A stretch of DNA of 64,000 nucleotides from Psychrobacter sp. 28M-43 (GCF_014770435.1 NZ_CP061739.1:1178001-1242000); one strand, 5' to 3'. Counted from the stretch's first letter, positions 25,643 through 34,106 are shown. The notes: generated from the letters alone by a model not told the origin. Numbers and translations: made by a program.

Positions 25643-26458
25643 GTGGAATTAATAACTTTTTTAATAATAGGGGCGCTAGCAGGATTTGCTGCAGGGCTAT
25701 TTGGAGTGGGCGGTGGCACTATTATCGTACCACTGCTATTTATTGTCTTTACGCAAATGGGTTACAGTCCTGACACTATTATGCATTTGGCCTTGGGTAC
25801 TTCACTGGCAACCATTATTGTCACATCCATAAGCTCGCTCATGGCGCATAACAAAAAGGGCGCAGTCATGTGGCCTGTCTTTAAAAATCTGACGCCAGGC
25901 TTAGCAATAGGCTGTTTTTTAGGAGCAGGGATCGCAGGTCAGATATCTGGGTTGTATCTGCAGCTGATTGTTGGTGTGTTTTTGCTTTGGGTCGCTTATA
26001 AAATGTTTATGGGTGGTAAAAAGAAAGCGAATAGCGAAGCTGGCAATGTCCATATAGCTTTACCTTCGAAGCCTAAGCAGCTAGCAGCAGGGGCGGGTAT
26101 CGGTATCGCTTCTGCTATTTTTGGCATTGGCGGTGGTAGCTTAACCGTACCTTATCTCACGCGTTACGGTGTGGTTATGCAAAAAGCCGTTGGAACCTCA
26201 GCCGCTTGTGGCTTACCTATCGCCATTGCAGGTGCGCTAGGATTTATGTTCTTTGGCATGCAAGCTCAAGTCGACGTGCCCAATACGATTGGCTTTGTTC
26301 ACATCTATGCTTTTTTAGGCATTAGCATTATGAGCTTCTTTACCGCCAAGCTAGGCGCAAAAGTCGCTCACGCATTATCGCCGCAGTTGCTGAAAAAATG
26401 CTTTGCAGTACTGTTGACCGTCGTAGGCTGTTACTTCTTATATAAAGGATTGCTCTAA
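25643..26458 (+). CDS. TSUP-family (TauE/SafE) membrane transporter
   Basis: This is an inner-membrane anion exporter/importer family, often handling sulfite, sulfoacetate or other sulfur compounds. It has 271 residues with eight or so membrane helices and the duplicated motif GFAAGLFGVGGGTIIVP near residue 12 and IASAIFGIGGGSLTVPY near residue 152. The start is GTG. It follows the mesX-mesD-flavin reductase genes by 113 bp in the same direction. A role in sulfur metabolism would suit the neighbourhood but is not shown by sequence. Confidence 0.88.
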   Translation: MELITFLIIGALAGFAAGLFGVGGGTIIVPLLFIVFTQMGYSPDTIMHLALGTSLATIIVTSISSLMAHNKKGAVMWPVFKNLTPGLAIGCFLGAGIAGQISGLYLQLIVGVFLLWVAYKMFMGGKKKANSEAGNVHIALPSKPKQLAAGAGIGIASAIFGIGGGSLTVPYLTRYGVVMQKAVGTSAACGLPIAIAGALGFMFFGMQAQVDVPNTIGFVHIYAFLGISIMSFFTAKLGAKVAHALSPQLLKKCFAVLLTVVGCYFLYKGLL

Positions 26459-26517
26459 GTAATTTGAGATTAATTGACACTTGAAAGGATTCAAAGGCAG
26501 GTTTTCAATGAACTATT

Positions 26518-26550
26518 CGACTAGCTACATTCTTAAATTATAGCTAGTCG
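26518..26550. repeat. Perfect 10-bp inverted repeat between convergent genes
   Basis: Arms cgactagcta and tagctagtcg with a 13-base AT-rich loop. There is no T-run on either side, so it is an unusual terminator at best. It lies between the TSUP gene and the minus-strand gene at 26605. Confidence 0.55.
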
Positions 26551-26604
26551 GTATGCAGTTTTATAGAAGGTATGTTGATTCAGTCCTTTATTTAGCTAAA
26601 TCAC

Positions 26605-27069
26605 TTAACCAAATACTCGCCATAATATCCAAAATATTCCTATCATCAAGACAGCAATCACAAGCAGTCGTTTTAGCCAATAAGGCAGTAGGGGTTTCTT
26701 GTAGCCTAAGTCATTCAACTGACTATCGACACCATCTTGCAGCCCCTTAAACCCTTGACTCTGTTTGGTGGTTTTAACACGGTTTTTTACCAATGGTCCA
26801 GGCTCGTCTTCCTCTTGCTCTCTATCAAAGCTGATGGCCTGATTTGGAATGCCTTGTTTGCTAGCGATGGTATTGAGCTTCTGTTGTTGCTTTACTTTCA
26901 GCTGGGTCTCATAAGCATCAATTCTACTTTTGGCTTCATCCATACTGATGTTTTCGTCTGCCGCCAAAGTTTTAATGGCCATTACTAGGTTGTTTTTTTC
27001 GACCATCATAATGACGTCTCTTGGCAACTTGGTATTGACCGGTTTTGCGCTAGGGTCGGGGTTAAACAT
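26605..27069 (-). CDS. Small protein with L7/L12-like helical motif and C-terminal membrane anchor
   Basis: The 154-residue protein is not firmly identified. Residues 15-53 (LPRDVIMMVEKNNLVMAIKT ... MDEAKSRIDAY) resemble the C-terminal domain motif of ribosomal protein bL12, as found in some non-ribosomal proteins. A charged, likely coiled-coil middle follows. One hydrophobic helix at residues 133-152 ends the protein, so it is probably tail-anchored with a cytosolic N-terminus. A good Shine-Dalgarno (aaggac) precedes the ATG. The gene is downstream of ppa but separated from it by a terminator. Confidence 0.75.
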   Translation of the reverse strand: MFNPDPSAKPVNTKLPRDVIMMVEKNNLVMAIKTLAADENISMDEAKSRIDAYETQLKVKQQQKLNTIASKQGIPNQAISFDREQEEDEPGPLVKNRVKTTKQSQGFKGLQDGVDSQLNDLGYKKPLLPYWLKRLLVIAVLMIGIFWILWRVFG

Positions 27070-27150
27070 GACTGTCCTTATTACGGCGTATAAGTGTGAA
27101 TGAGTTATATGCTCATTATAACCATGTTAGATAATCAATGTTCAAGCAAA

Positions 27151-27190
27151 AAAATACCGCGGCCACTATGGTGACTGCGGTATTTTATGA
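27151..27190 (-). terminator. Rho-independent terminator of ppa
   Basis: Arms aaaataccgc and gcggtatttt with a 16-base inner loop. On the minus strand it is followed by seven T. It lies 37 bp past the ppa stop. Confidence 0.88.
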
Positions 27191-27226
27191 TTTATCGTTA
27201 TTGGCATTTTTGCCAATATTTGATAA

Positions 27227-27757
27227 TTATAGATCTTTCCAGCGTTGGATAGACTCTTTGATAACTTCTTTCGCTTCTGCGACATCGCCCCAAGATTCAA
27301 CAACCGTCGTACCAGATTTTTTCAGGTCTTTGTAATGGCTGAAATGGAACTCTAACTGGTTGATCAACTGCTTTGGTAGGTCTTCTAAGCTGTTGTAAGC
27401 ATTACCTGTGTCACGATCATCAGCAGGGACAACAACGATTTTGTCATCTACTTCGCCATCATCAACAAACTTCATCACGCCGATAACTTTTGCTTTTAAG
27501 AAAATACCAGTCGGTAGTGGCTGCTCAGTCAATAGCAATACGTCAAGCTCATCGCCGTCTTCGTCAAGTGTTTGTGGGATGAAACCATAGTTGCAAGGTT
27601 TGGCAAAAATCTGTGGGTCAATACGGTCAAGCTCAAATACTGCTAATTCGCGATTCCACTCAATTTTATGGCTGCTACCAGCTGGGATCTCTACTACTAC
27701 GTTGATGATGCCGCCGTCTACGTCGCCTGCGTCCAAAATTTTGTTAAAATCTGCCAT
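27227..27757 (-). CDS. ppa: Inorganic pyrophosphatase (family I)
   Basis: This cytosolic Mg-dependent enzyme hydrolyses pyrophosphate to drive biosynthesis. It has 176 residues from the ATG at 27757. That start has a GGAG Shine-Dalgarno 6 bases upstream, and an in-frame TTG upstream overlaps that Shine-Dalgarno and is rejected. Family motifs are present: VVEIPAGSSHKIEWN, YGFIPQTLDEDGDELDVLLL with the metal-binding aspartates, and FVDDGEVDDKIVVVPADD. A candidate extended -10 promoter lies about 100 bp upstream. Confidence 0.97.
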   Translation of the reverse strand: MADFNKILDAGDVDGGIINVVVEIPAGSSHKIEWNRELAVFELDRIDPQIFAKPCNYGFIPQTLDEDGDELDVLLLTEQPLPTGIFLKAKVIGVMKFVDDGEVDDKIVVVPADDRDTGNAYNSLEDLPKQLINQLEFHFSHYKDLKKSGTTVVESWGDVAEAKEVIKESIQRWKDL

Positions 27758-27855
27758 AAAATGCTCCAATTTGCTTTTGTTTTAAATGTTTGAATAAGGG
27801 GTTGAGCTAGGGATACAGCAAGGATAGTTGCTGCGTCCGATTTGTACTGCATGCG

Positions 27856-27864
27856 ATTATAGCA
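27856..27864 (-). promoter_or_regulatory. Candidate extended -10 promoter of ppa
   Basis: On the minus strand the sequence tgctataat matches an extended -10 (TGnTATAAT) exactly. No good -35 is present, which extended -10 promoters do not need. Confidence 0.5.
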
Positions 27865-27912
27865 AGTTTGTACTGAATTTTCTCTTAATGCTTAAGTCTA
27901 AGCGTGCAAGAT

Positions 27913-27987
27913 ATTATGCAAAAAAAGATTATGCAAAAAAAGATTATGCAAAAAAAGATTATGCAAAAAAAGATTATGCAAAAATAG
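27913..27987. repeat. 15-bp tandem repeat, five copies, after lipB
   Basis: Unit attatgcaaaaaaag is present in four identical copies from 27913 to 27972. A fifth copy (27973-27987) has one change. The array ends 9 bases before the lipB stop on the minus strand. Read in the lipB direction it provides five T-runs in a row. Confidence 0.95.
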
Positions 27988-27996
27988 GCTCAAAAT

Positions 27997-28836
27997 TTAC
28001 TTAGGCGCGATAGCTCGCAACTCAATCAGCCCAGCATGACGCTTGGCGATGTTATCAATAAGTTTTTGAGTGACTGTCTCATAGCTGAATGAATCGCTCA
28101 TTTGCTGCTCGGTCTGCGTCTCTGGCTCTGTTTGCTCTGAATCTGTCTGCATGGCTACAAAGTCAGACAGTCGCAACATTTGCATGCCGGCATAGCCACA
28201 AGGGTTGATGGCGTTAAATGAAGATAGGTCACAATTTAAATTAATCGCAATACCATGGTAGCTAAAGCCATGTTTAATCTTAAAGCCTAGCGAGGCCATC
28301 TTGCCAAGCATAATCTTATTATCAAGAGAGTTATCATCTGTAGAGGTGCGGTCATCTGCAACGGCAGTATCTGCATATAAGTAGACACCAGGAGCATCGC
28401 GGCGCGCATGAGCACTGATATTGTCACTATTAGACGGTGAGCTACGCAAACAGTCATTGATGACGTCTTCTATCGCTTGCTCAGCATGGGAGACAAGATT
28501 GCGCACACTCCATTTGAGGCTGTCCAAGTCAAACAACCAATAGATAACCAACTGCCCATGACCATGCCATGTCACCTGACCACCGCGATCGGTCTTGATG
28601 ATAGGCGTGTCAGTGCGCTGTAATATGTGCTCTTCTTTACCTGCCTGTCCAAGCGTGTAGACATCGTTATGATCGACAATCCACAATTCATCAGGCGTAC
28701 GCAGCCCTTGTTGTTTTTTTAGATCAATACGTTCAAGGGTGCGTGCCAGCATCGCATCGAGAGTAGGGACATAATCGGCCGCGGATAGAGATTTTCTGAC
28801 AAGCGTATCATTAAGGGGTTGTGTGTCATTTTGCAT
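27997..28836 (-). CDS. lipB: Octanoyl-[ACP]:protein octanoyltransferase LipB
   Basis: LipB moves octanoate from ACP to lipoyl domains, the first step of protein lipoylation. The ATG at 28836 gives 279 residues. The frame continues to 28968 without family similarity, and ATGs at 28884 and 28968 are alternatives. Family motifs are DRGGQVTWHGHGQLVIYW, LGKMASLGFKI with the catalytic Lys, HGIAINLNCDL, and catalytic Cys in INPCGYAGM. It is longer than usual LipB (about 210-240) because of a Ser/Asp-rich insertion before the Lys motif and a Glu/Thr/Gln-rich insertion near the C-terminus. No clear Shine-Dalgarno is visible. The gene is followed by a 15-bp tandem repeat. Confidence 0.93.
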   Translation of the reverse strand: MQNDTQPLNDTLVRKSLSAADYVPTLDAMLARTLERIDLKKQQGLRTPDELWIVDHNDVYTLGQAGKEEHILQRTDTPIIKTDRGGQVTWHGHGQLVIYWLFDLDSLKWSVRNLVSHAEQAIEDVINDCLRSSPSNSDNISAHARRDAPGVYLYADTAVADDRTSTDDNSLDNKIMLGKMASLGFKIKHGFSYHGIAINLNCDLSSFNAINPCGYAGMQMLRLSDFVAMQTDSEQTEPETQTEQQMSDSFSYETVTQKLIDNIAKRHAGLIELRAIAPK

Positions 28837-29242
28837 GAGAGTATCTGTCTTATTATTATCAAGTTTAAAATAAATAATGCTCATCGGTAGTGTAGCAGTT
28901 TTGGTGACTATCGCCCAAAGATATATATTGTCGTAATGTCTGCAAGTGGTGTAAATGTTAATGGTCAACAGCTAACAATGGACGACGAAATAATAAGTAT
29001 AGAACAGTGGTAGGTCGCTTATAAAGGTACTGCTAGTACAGACGCAGTAGTTAACCAAAGGTGCTGTTCATTGCTCAGCCGATGCGCTACATTAAAGTGT
29101 GATGAATGGAATCTGATGAAATTTATAGTCAGAGTAGGTTATCAAAGAGTGCACCTGACTAGAAAGATAGAGCCTCTAACCCAATATAGTATAGTGACTA
29201 CAAACCTTATGACTATTACTATGATTATGACAAGGAAGACAA

Positions 29243-30727
29243 ATGACAGATAGCAACCAAAGCGTCCATGAGCAGGCAGTGACCGAAACAGGTTTTGCGC
29301 TGCAGCGTGCGCCTGAAGCCCTAAGTACGGCGACGACTATCGATGAGATGAAAGCGCAATTCTCACGCTTGCAAATGTTAAGTCGCACCCAGCCAATCAA
29401 TGATTGGGGCACTCGTACGACGCAGCTAGACAATCTAGAAGTGATGCTTAGTGACAACCAAGAGAGTTTTGCAAAGGCGATTAGTGCAGACTTTGGCTAT
29501 CGTAGCCAGTCAGAGACGCAGTTCGCTGAGTTGTTTCCTAGCTTTACTGGTATCAGCCATGCCAAAAAACACGGTAAAAAATGGATGAAGGCACATCGTG
29601 CGCCTATCTCAGCGCTATATATGCCAGCCCATAATGAAATCCAGCCTCAGCCATTGGGTGTGGTCGGTATTATGGTGCCTTGGAACTATCCGTTATTTTT
29701 AGCAATTGGCCCGATGATAGATGCAATCACCGCAGGCAACCGCATTATGGTCAAAATGAGTGAGGCTGCGCCGCAATTTGCTCAAACGTTTGCTGATGCC
29801 ATTGCTCGTTATTTTTCGCCAGATATGATTTGTGTGGTACTCGGTGAAGTTGAGATTGCCGCCGCCTTTAGTGAGCTACCATTTGACCATCTGCTATATA
29901 CCGGATCGACTGCGGTGGGCAAAAAGGTCATGGCAGCCGCTGCGCCTAATTTAACGCCAGTGACGCTTGAGCTTGGTGGTAAATCACCAGTGATTGTACT
30001 GGATGATGCCAATCTAGAGTCTGTCGTCAATCGAGTGATGATGGGTAAGACACTAAATGCGGGACAGACGTGTATTGCGCCAGACTATGTCTTGATTCAG
30101 CGTCAATATCATGACCAGTTTATCCAACTCGCAAAAGAGTGGATGACCAAGCATTATCCTGATATCAAAGAAAACCCAGACTATTCTCGCATTATCAACG
30201 GTGAGCAGTTCAAACGGGTAAAAGGCTATCTAGATGCGCTAACAGGCGGCGAGGTACATGCGTTAACTGCCGTTGAATCTAATATAGAGACCCGTTTAAT
30301 GCCGCCAGTCATCGTCAGCGAGCCTGCACCTGACAGCGACCTCATGCAAAATGAGATTTTTGCCCCGATTTTGCCGCTGATGCATTATGAGACGCTTGAT
30401 GATGCCATTTACTTTGTAAACTCGCGTCCACGCCCATTGGCGCTATATGTGTTTAGTGACAACTACAGCAGTATCGAAAACGTGCGTAACAATACGGTCT
30501 CGGGTGGCTTATGTATCAACGAAGTTTTGATACATGTGGCTCAGCACGACTTGCCGTTTGGTGGCGTGGGTGACTCTGGTACTGGTGCGTACCATGGTAA
30601 GGCTGGCTTTGAACGTCTCAGCCATATGAAGCCGATTTTTGTCCAAACTAAGCTCAATGGCTTGAATTTATTATTGCCGCCTTACGGTGGACTGTTTAAA
30701 AAGGCGATGGCGCTGTTTTTGAAATAA
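29243..30727 (+). CDS. Aldehyde dehydrogenase, coniferyl-aldehyde dehydrogenase type
   Basis: This NAD(P)-dependent enzyme oxidises aldehydes to acids. It has 494 residues. The cofactor and substrate motifs are VPWNYPLFLAIGP, TGSTAVGKKVM, ELGGKSP with Glu243, and catalytic Cys277 in GQTCIAPDY, the sequence typical of the coniferyl-aldehyde dehydrogenase subfamily. The hydrophobic C-terminus (LNLLLPPYGGLFKKAMALFLK, read in two parts) suggests membrane association. Shine-Dalgarno aagga precedes the ATG. The real substrate is unknown; long-chain aldehydes are as likely as aromatic ones. The last 15 coding bases resemble the tandem repeat that follows. Confidence 0.92.
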   Translation: MTDSNQSVHEQAVTETGFALQRAPEALSTATTIDEMKAQFSRLQMLSRTQPINDWGTRTTQLDNLEVMLSDNQESFAKAISADFGYRSQSETQFAELFPSFTGISHAKKHGKKWMKAHRAPISALYMPAHNEIQPQPLGVVGIMVPWNYPLFLAIGPMIDAITAGNRIMVKMSEAAPQFAQTFADAIARYFSPDMICVVLGEVEIAAAFSELPFDHLLYTGSTAVGKKVMAAAAPNLTPVTLELGGKSPVIVLDDANLESVVNRVMMGKTLNAGQTCIAPDYVLIQRQYHDQFIQLAKEWMTKHYPDIKENPDYSRIINGEQFKRVKGYLDALTGGEVHALTAVESNIETRLMPPVIVSEPAPDSDLMQNEIFAPILPLMHYETLDDAIYFVNSRPRPLALYVFSDNYSSIENVRNNTVSGGLCINEVLIHVAQHDLPFGGVGDSGTGAYHGKAGFERLSHMKPIFVQTKLNGLNLLLPPYGGLFKKAMALFLK

Positions 30728-30814
30728 CTGTTCTTGAAAGAAAGGTCTTTAAGATAACAGCTCTTAAAATAATTGTCTTTAAAGTAACTATTTTCGAAGT
30801 AAACGTTTTCTAAT
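30710..30814. repeat. Degenerate 15-bp tandem array crossing the aldehyde dehydrogenase stop
   Basis: Seven 15-base units start at 30710, 30725, 30740, 30755, 30770, 30785 and 30800. The first is the final coding segment (gcgctgtttttgaaa). The next begins at the TAA stop (taactgttcttgaaa). Later ones are diverged, for example taacagctcttaaaa, taattgtctttaaag and taactattttcgaag. It looks like an old, decaying expansion of the gene's 3' end. Confidence 0.75.
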
Positions 30815-31180
30815 AGCTATAGAAAGTAATAGTGACCTTTTTAATCGATATCATAACCAATAGCACCTATCCAGATAGGTGCTATTTTTTTGTCTAAAAT
30901 ATGACTTCTCAAATATAAATTTCTAAAATTAAGAGCGACTTGTCATAAGAGCTTTATCAAAATTATCGTAAATTTATCTAATGCGTTAATCGACAAATAA
31001 GCGTTTGTCATCACTTCTATAAATCGCTACACTTTGTAGTAAGTCTAAACAACAGTAGATAGTAGCTGAATGGTCTAGAGCCAGTATTGGTAAACTTGAT
31101 ATAGCGACGTTCAGCTATTTTTTAGTTCTATTGTTTTGATAGTGATTTCATGCCGATACAACATAATAATAGGAAAGAGT
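30728..31180. other. 453-bp intergenic region between aldehyde dehydrogenase and osmolyte ABC genes
   Basis: It holds the degenerate 15-bp array, then the terminator at 30859-30893. After that comes AT-rich sequence that must contain the promoter of the ABC operon. A GTG-initiated in-frame extension from 31136 is not used because the ATG at 31181 has a strong Shine-Dalgarno and opens a signal peptide. Confidence 0.6.
30859..30893 (+). terminator. Rho-independent terminator after the aldehyde dehydrogenase
   Basis: Arms aatagcacctat and ataggtgctatt with a four-base loop, followed by a T-run. Confidence 0.93.
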
Positions 31181-33109
31181 ATGCGCCAATGGATTGCATT
31201 AAGCTTGCTGTGGATGAGCGTGATACTACTGCCTGTATCGGCGTCTGCAGCCTGCAACTCGCCGATTAAATTTGGAGCGCTAACCTGGGAGAGTGGGCAG
31301 TTTACCTCCGGCGTACTCAGACATATCTTAGAAGATGGATACGGTTGTACGGTAGAGGAAGTACCAGGAGCAGGGCCTGCACTTGATACAGCGCTATCAC
31401 AGAACGATATTCAGGTCATCGGGGAGCAGTGGGTTGGTCGCTCGCCAATCATGGAAAAAGCCATTGAACAAAATAAAGTAGCCATCATCGGCGATACGCT
31501 AAAAGGTGGTGCAACTCAAGGCTGGTATGTCCCGCGATACGTCTTGGAAGAAAACCCAGGACTTCGCAGCTATCAAGATTTGCCTAAATATACTGAGCTA
31601 TTTAAAGACCCTGAAGATCCTGGTAGATCACGCTTTATGAACTGTCCCTCTGGTTGGACGTGTGAGATTTTTAACACACGTTTGCTAAAAACCACCGGTC
31701 TAGACAGCCTTTTTAACAACGCACACCCTGGTACGGGTGCTGCTCTCGATGCCGAAATTGCCTCCGCTTTCGAGCAGCATAAGCCACTGTTGTTTTACTA
31801 CTGGCAACCCACTGGGCTAATGGCAAAATATGACCTTGCGCCGTTAGAGTTCCCAGCTTATGAGGATGCTTGCTGGCAAAATCTGCTGCTCGCTGATGGT
31901 AAGATGGATTGCGTTTCAGGATTCCCAGTGTCACCGTTAGGTATTGCTGTTTCTACCCCGTTTGTCGAATCTAATCCTGAACTAGCAGCTGTCTTTAAAA
32001 AGGTGCAATTTACCTCTGATGAGCTCAACGCTGCTATCTTGGAGATGAGCGAAAGTAAACGCACTGGCGATGAGCAAGCCATGGTTTTTTTGCGTGACAA
32101 CCCAGAGGTTTGGCAAGCATGGTTATCCGATGAGGCCGCTACCAATCTCGCTAATAAGTTAGGCCTTAACTCAACGGGTGCTATCTCTACTGGTACAACT
32201 GCATCTAGTATGAATGCGTCAGCGCTCGCTTCAAGCTTTCCTTCATGGTCGCTTGAGACCCCGCTTAATAACGCCTTAGCAAATCTTGTCCAAAACTATG
32301 GTGACGTATTTCGTACTATTAGCACGATGGCGCTTACTTATCTGCTATTACCTATTGAACGATTATTAACGGTTATCCCGCCTTGGCTGATTATTGCATT
32401 TGTGACTGTGCTTGGCTGGCTTGGTGTCCGCAAGATTTGGTTCGCGCTGGCATGTGGTGCAGGGCTATTTTTGATAGGTGCTTTTGGCTTATGGGGCGCA
32501 CTGATCGATACTTTAGCGCTGCTTATCGTATCGGTACTGGTCACGGTCGTGATTGGTATTCCTATTGGTATTGCCATGTCAGGCAGCAAACTGCTACGCA
32601 AGATTGTGACGCCAGTGCTAGATATCATGCAGACCATGCCAAGTTTTGTATATCTCATACCAGTGCTAATGCTGTTTGGTATTGGTAAAGTGCCTGCGTT
32701 ATTCGCAACCGTGATTTATGCGTTGCCGCCCTTGATTCGTCTGACGACATTAGGGATTACACAAGTCAATCATGAAATGGTCGAGGCAGGACGCTCTTTT
32801 GGTAGTACGCATTTACAGCTACTTCTCTGGATTAAATTGCCACAAGCGTTGCCCAGTATTATGGCAGGTATCAATCAGGCTGTGATGATGTCGCTTGCCA
32901 TGGTGGTATTGGCCTCAATGATTGGTGCTCCTGGGCTTGGTGAAGATGTATTGCAGTCTATCCAAACGCTCAATATCGGTCAGGGTCTACAAGCAGGTAC
33001 GGCCATCGTTATCGTTGCCATTATCATTGACCGTATCACGCAAGCATTCGGTCAAGGTAAGCGTACCCGTCAAAAAACTATAGAAGCTGGCAGACGTCCG
33101 ATTGGGTAG
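31181..33109 (+). CDS. Osmoprotectant ABC transporter: substrate-binding protein fused to permease (ProX-ProW type)
   Basis: This is one subunit of a glycine betaine/proline-type importer. From the ATG at 31181 (Shine-Dalgarno aggaaagag) it has 642 residues. Residues 1-24 form a signal peptide or anchor (ending ASAACN). About residues 25-320 are an OpuAC/ProX-type binding domain (KFGALTWESGQF, GEQWVGRSP, YYWQPTGLMAKY). A Ser/Thr-rich linker leads to the permease from about residue 370, with the coupling-helix segment VEAGRSFGSTHLQLLLWIKLP and AMVVLASMIGAPGLGED. In OpuA-type fusions the binding domain is C-terminal, so the order here is reversed. The ATPase gene follows. Confidence 0.9.
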   Translation: MRQWIALSLLWMSVILLPVSASAACNSPIKFGALTWESGQFTSGVLRHILEDGYGCTVEEVPGAGPALDTALSQNDIQVIGEQWVGRSPIMEKAIEQNKVAIIGDTLKGGATQGWYVPRYVLEENPGLRSYQDLPKYTELFKDPEDPGRSRFMNCPSGWTCEIFNTRLLKTTGLDSLFNNAHPGTGAALDAEIASAFEQHKPLLFYYWQPTGLMAKYDLAPLEFPAYEDACWQNLLLADGKMDCVSGFPVSPLGIAVSTPFVESNPELAAVFKKVQFTSDELNAAILEMSESKRTGDEQAMVFLRDNPEVWQAWLSDEAATNLANKLGLNSTGAISTGTTASSMNASALASSFPSWSLETPLNNALANLVQNYGDVFRTISTMALTYLLLPIERLLTVIPPWLIIAFVTVLGWLGVRKIWFALACGAGLFLIGAFGLWGALIDTLALLIVSVLVTVVIGIPIGIAMSGSKLLRKIVTPVLDIMQTMPSFVYLIPVLMLFGIGKVPALFATVIYALPPLIRLTTLGITQVNHEMVEAGRSFGSTHLQLLLWIKLPQALPSIMAGINQAVMMSLAMVVLASMIGAPGLGEDVLQSIQTLNIGQGLQAGTAIVIVAIIIDRITQAFGQGKRTRQKTIEAGRRPIG

Positions 33110-33194
33110 AAGGTTATCTGGTGGTATACAACCGACCCCATGGTAATCGACCGAAGCCCTGATAATAAAAACCACGTGAATAGTGAGAGCACCG

Positions 33195-34106
33195 ATGAAT
33201 CATATTCAACTAAAAAATATCAGTAAGATTTATAATGCCAGTAGTACGCAAGCACAGTCTGCATTGGCATTGCTGGCTGAGGGTATGGATAGCATCAAAG
33301 TAAAAGAGCAAACGGGCTATTCAGTGGGTCTGTATGATATCAATCTAGATATCAAGGCAGGCGAGTTGCATTGCATCATGGGTCTGTCAGGCTCTGGCAA
33401 GTCAACGCTGATACGCCATATTAATCGTTTGATAGATCCAACCAGTGGCGAGATATGGGTAGATACTGCTCTGAATAGAGAACATGCGACTCACACAACA
33501 GCTGATAGGCAATCAGCGACAGCTAATATGAGTACGGTAGTAGAAGAAAGCTCTGCTACGGCTATTAATATTTTAGCGCTCAACGATAAGCAGTTGCAGC
33601 ATTATCGTCAGCAGACCGTCAGTATGGTTTTTCAGCATTTCGGCTTAGTGCCGCACATGACGGTCATACAAAACGTCGCTTATGGGCTGCGTGTTCGAAA
33701 AATGAGCGCAAACGAGCGACATGAAACGGCACGACATTGGCTCAATGAAGTCGGTCTATCGAATTTGGAAAACAGCTACCCTGATGAGTTGTCAGGGGGT
33801 ATGCAGCAGCGTGTTGGTCTGGCTCGTGCCTTAGCGACGGACAATCCAATTCTACTAATGGATGAAGCATTCTCTGCGCTTGATCCGCTTATTCGCGCTC
33901 AACTGCAAGACCAATTACTCGAATTGCAAGAGCGATTGAACAAGACCATCGTATTTATTACCCATGATATCGATGAAGCTGTCAAAGTAGGTCAGCGTAT
34001 CAGTATGCTAAATGGCGGTCGTCTTATACAAACGGGGACGCCAAACGAGTTACGGCATAATCCTGCTGATGATTATGTGGAGCAGTTTATGAGTGCAAAA
34101 GCGTAA
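33195..34106 (+). CDS. Osmoprotectant ABC transporter ATP-binding protein (ProV/OpuAA-like)
   Basis: This ATPase powers the upstream fused permease. The ATG at 33195 gives 303 residues; a GTG at 33183 is an alternative. Walker A is GLSGSGKST (residues 63-71), the Q-loop is MVFQHFG, the signature is LSGGMQQR, and Walker B is ILLMDEAFSAL, followed by the H-loop THD. The ProV-specific N-terminus with ALLAEGMDSIKVKEQTGYSV is present. Two departures stand out. The C-terminal CBS pair of ProV/OpuAA is missing. A Thr/Ser/Ala-rich insertion of about 35 residues (91-124) lies between Walker A and the Q-loop. It is 85 bp after the permease and probably cotranscribed. Confidence 0.9.
   Translation: MNHIQLKNISKIYNASSTQAQSALALLAEGMDSIKVKEQTGYSVGLYDINLDIKAGELHCIMGLSGSGKSTLIRHINRLIDPTSGEIWVDTALNREHATHTTADRQSATANMSTVVEESSATAINILALNDKQLQHYRQQTVSMVFQHFGLVPHMTVIQNVAYGLRVRKMSANERHETARHWLNEVGLSNLENSYPDELSGGMQQRVGLARALATDNPILLMDEAFSALDPLIRAQLQDQLLELQERLNKTIVFITHDIDEAVKVGQRISMLNGGRLIQTGTPNELRHNPADDYVEQFMSAKA

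Noticed and set aside
27913-27987. Possible CRISPR-like array
   Set aside because: The 15-bp units are directly adjacent with no unique spacers, and no cas genes are present. It is a simple tandem repeat.
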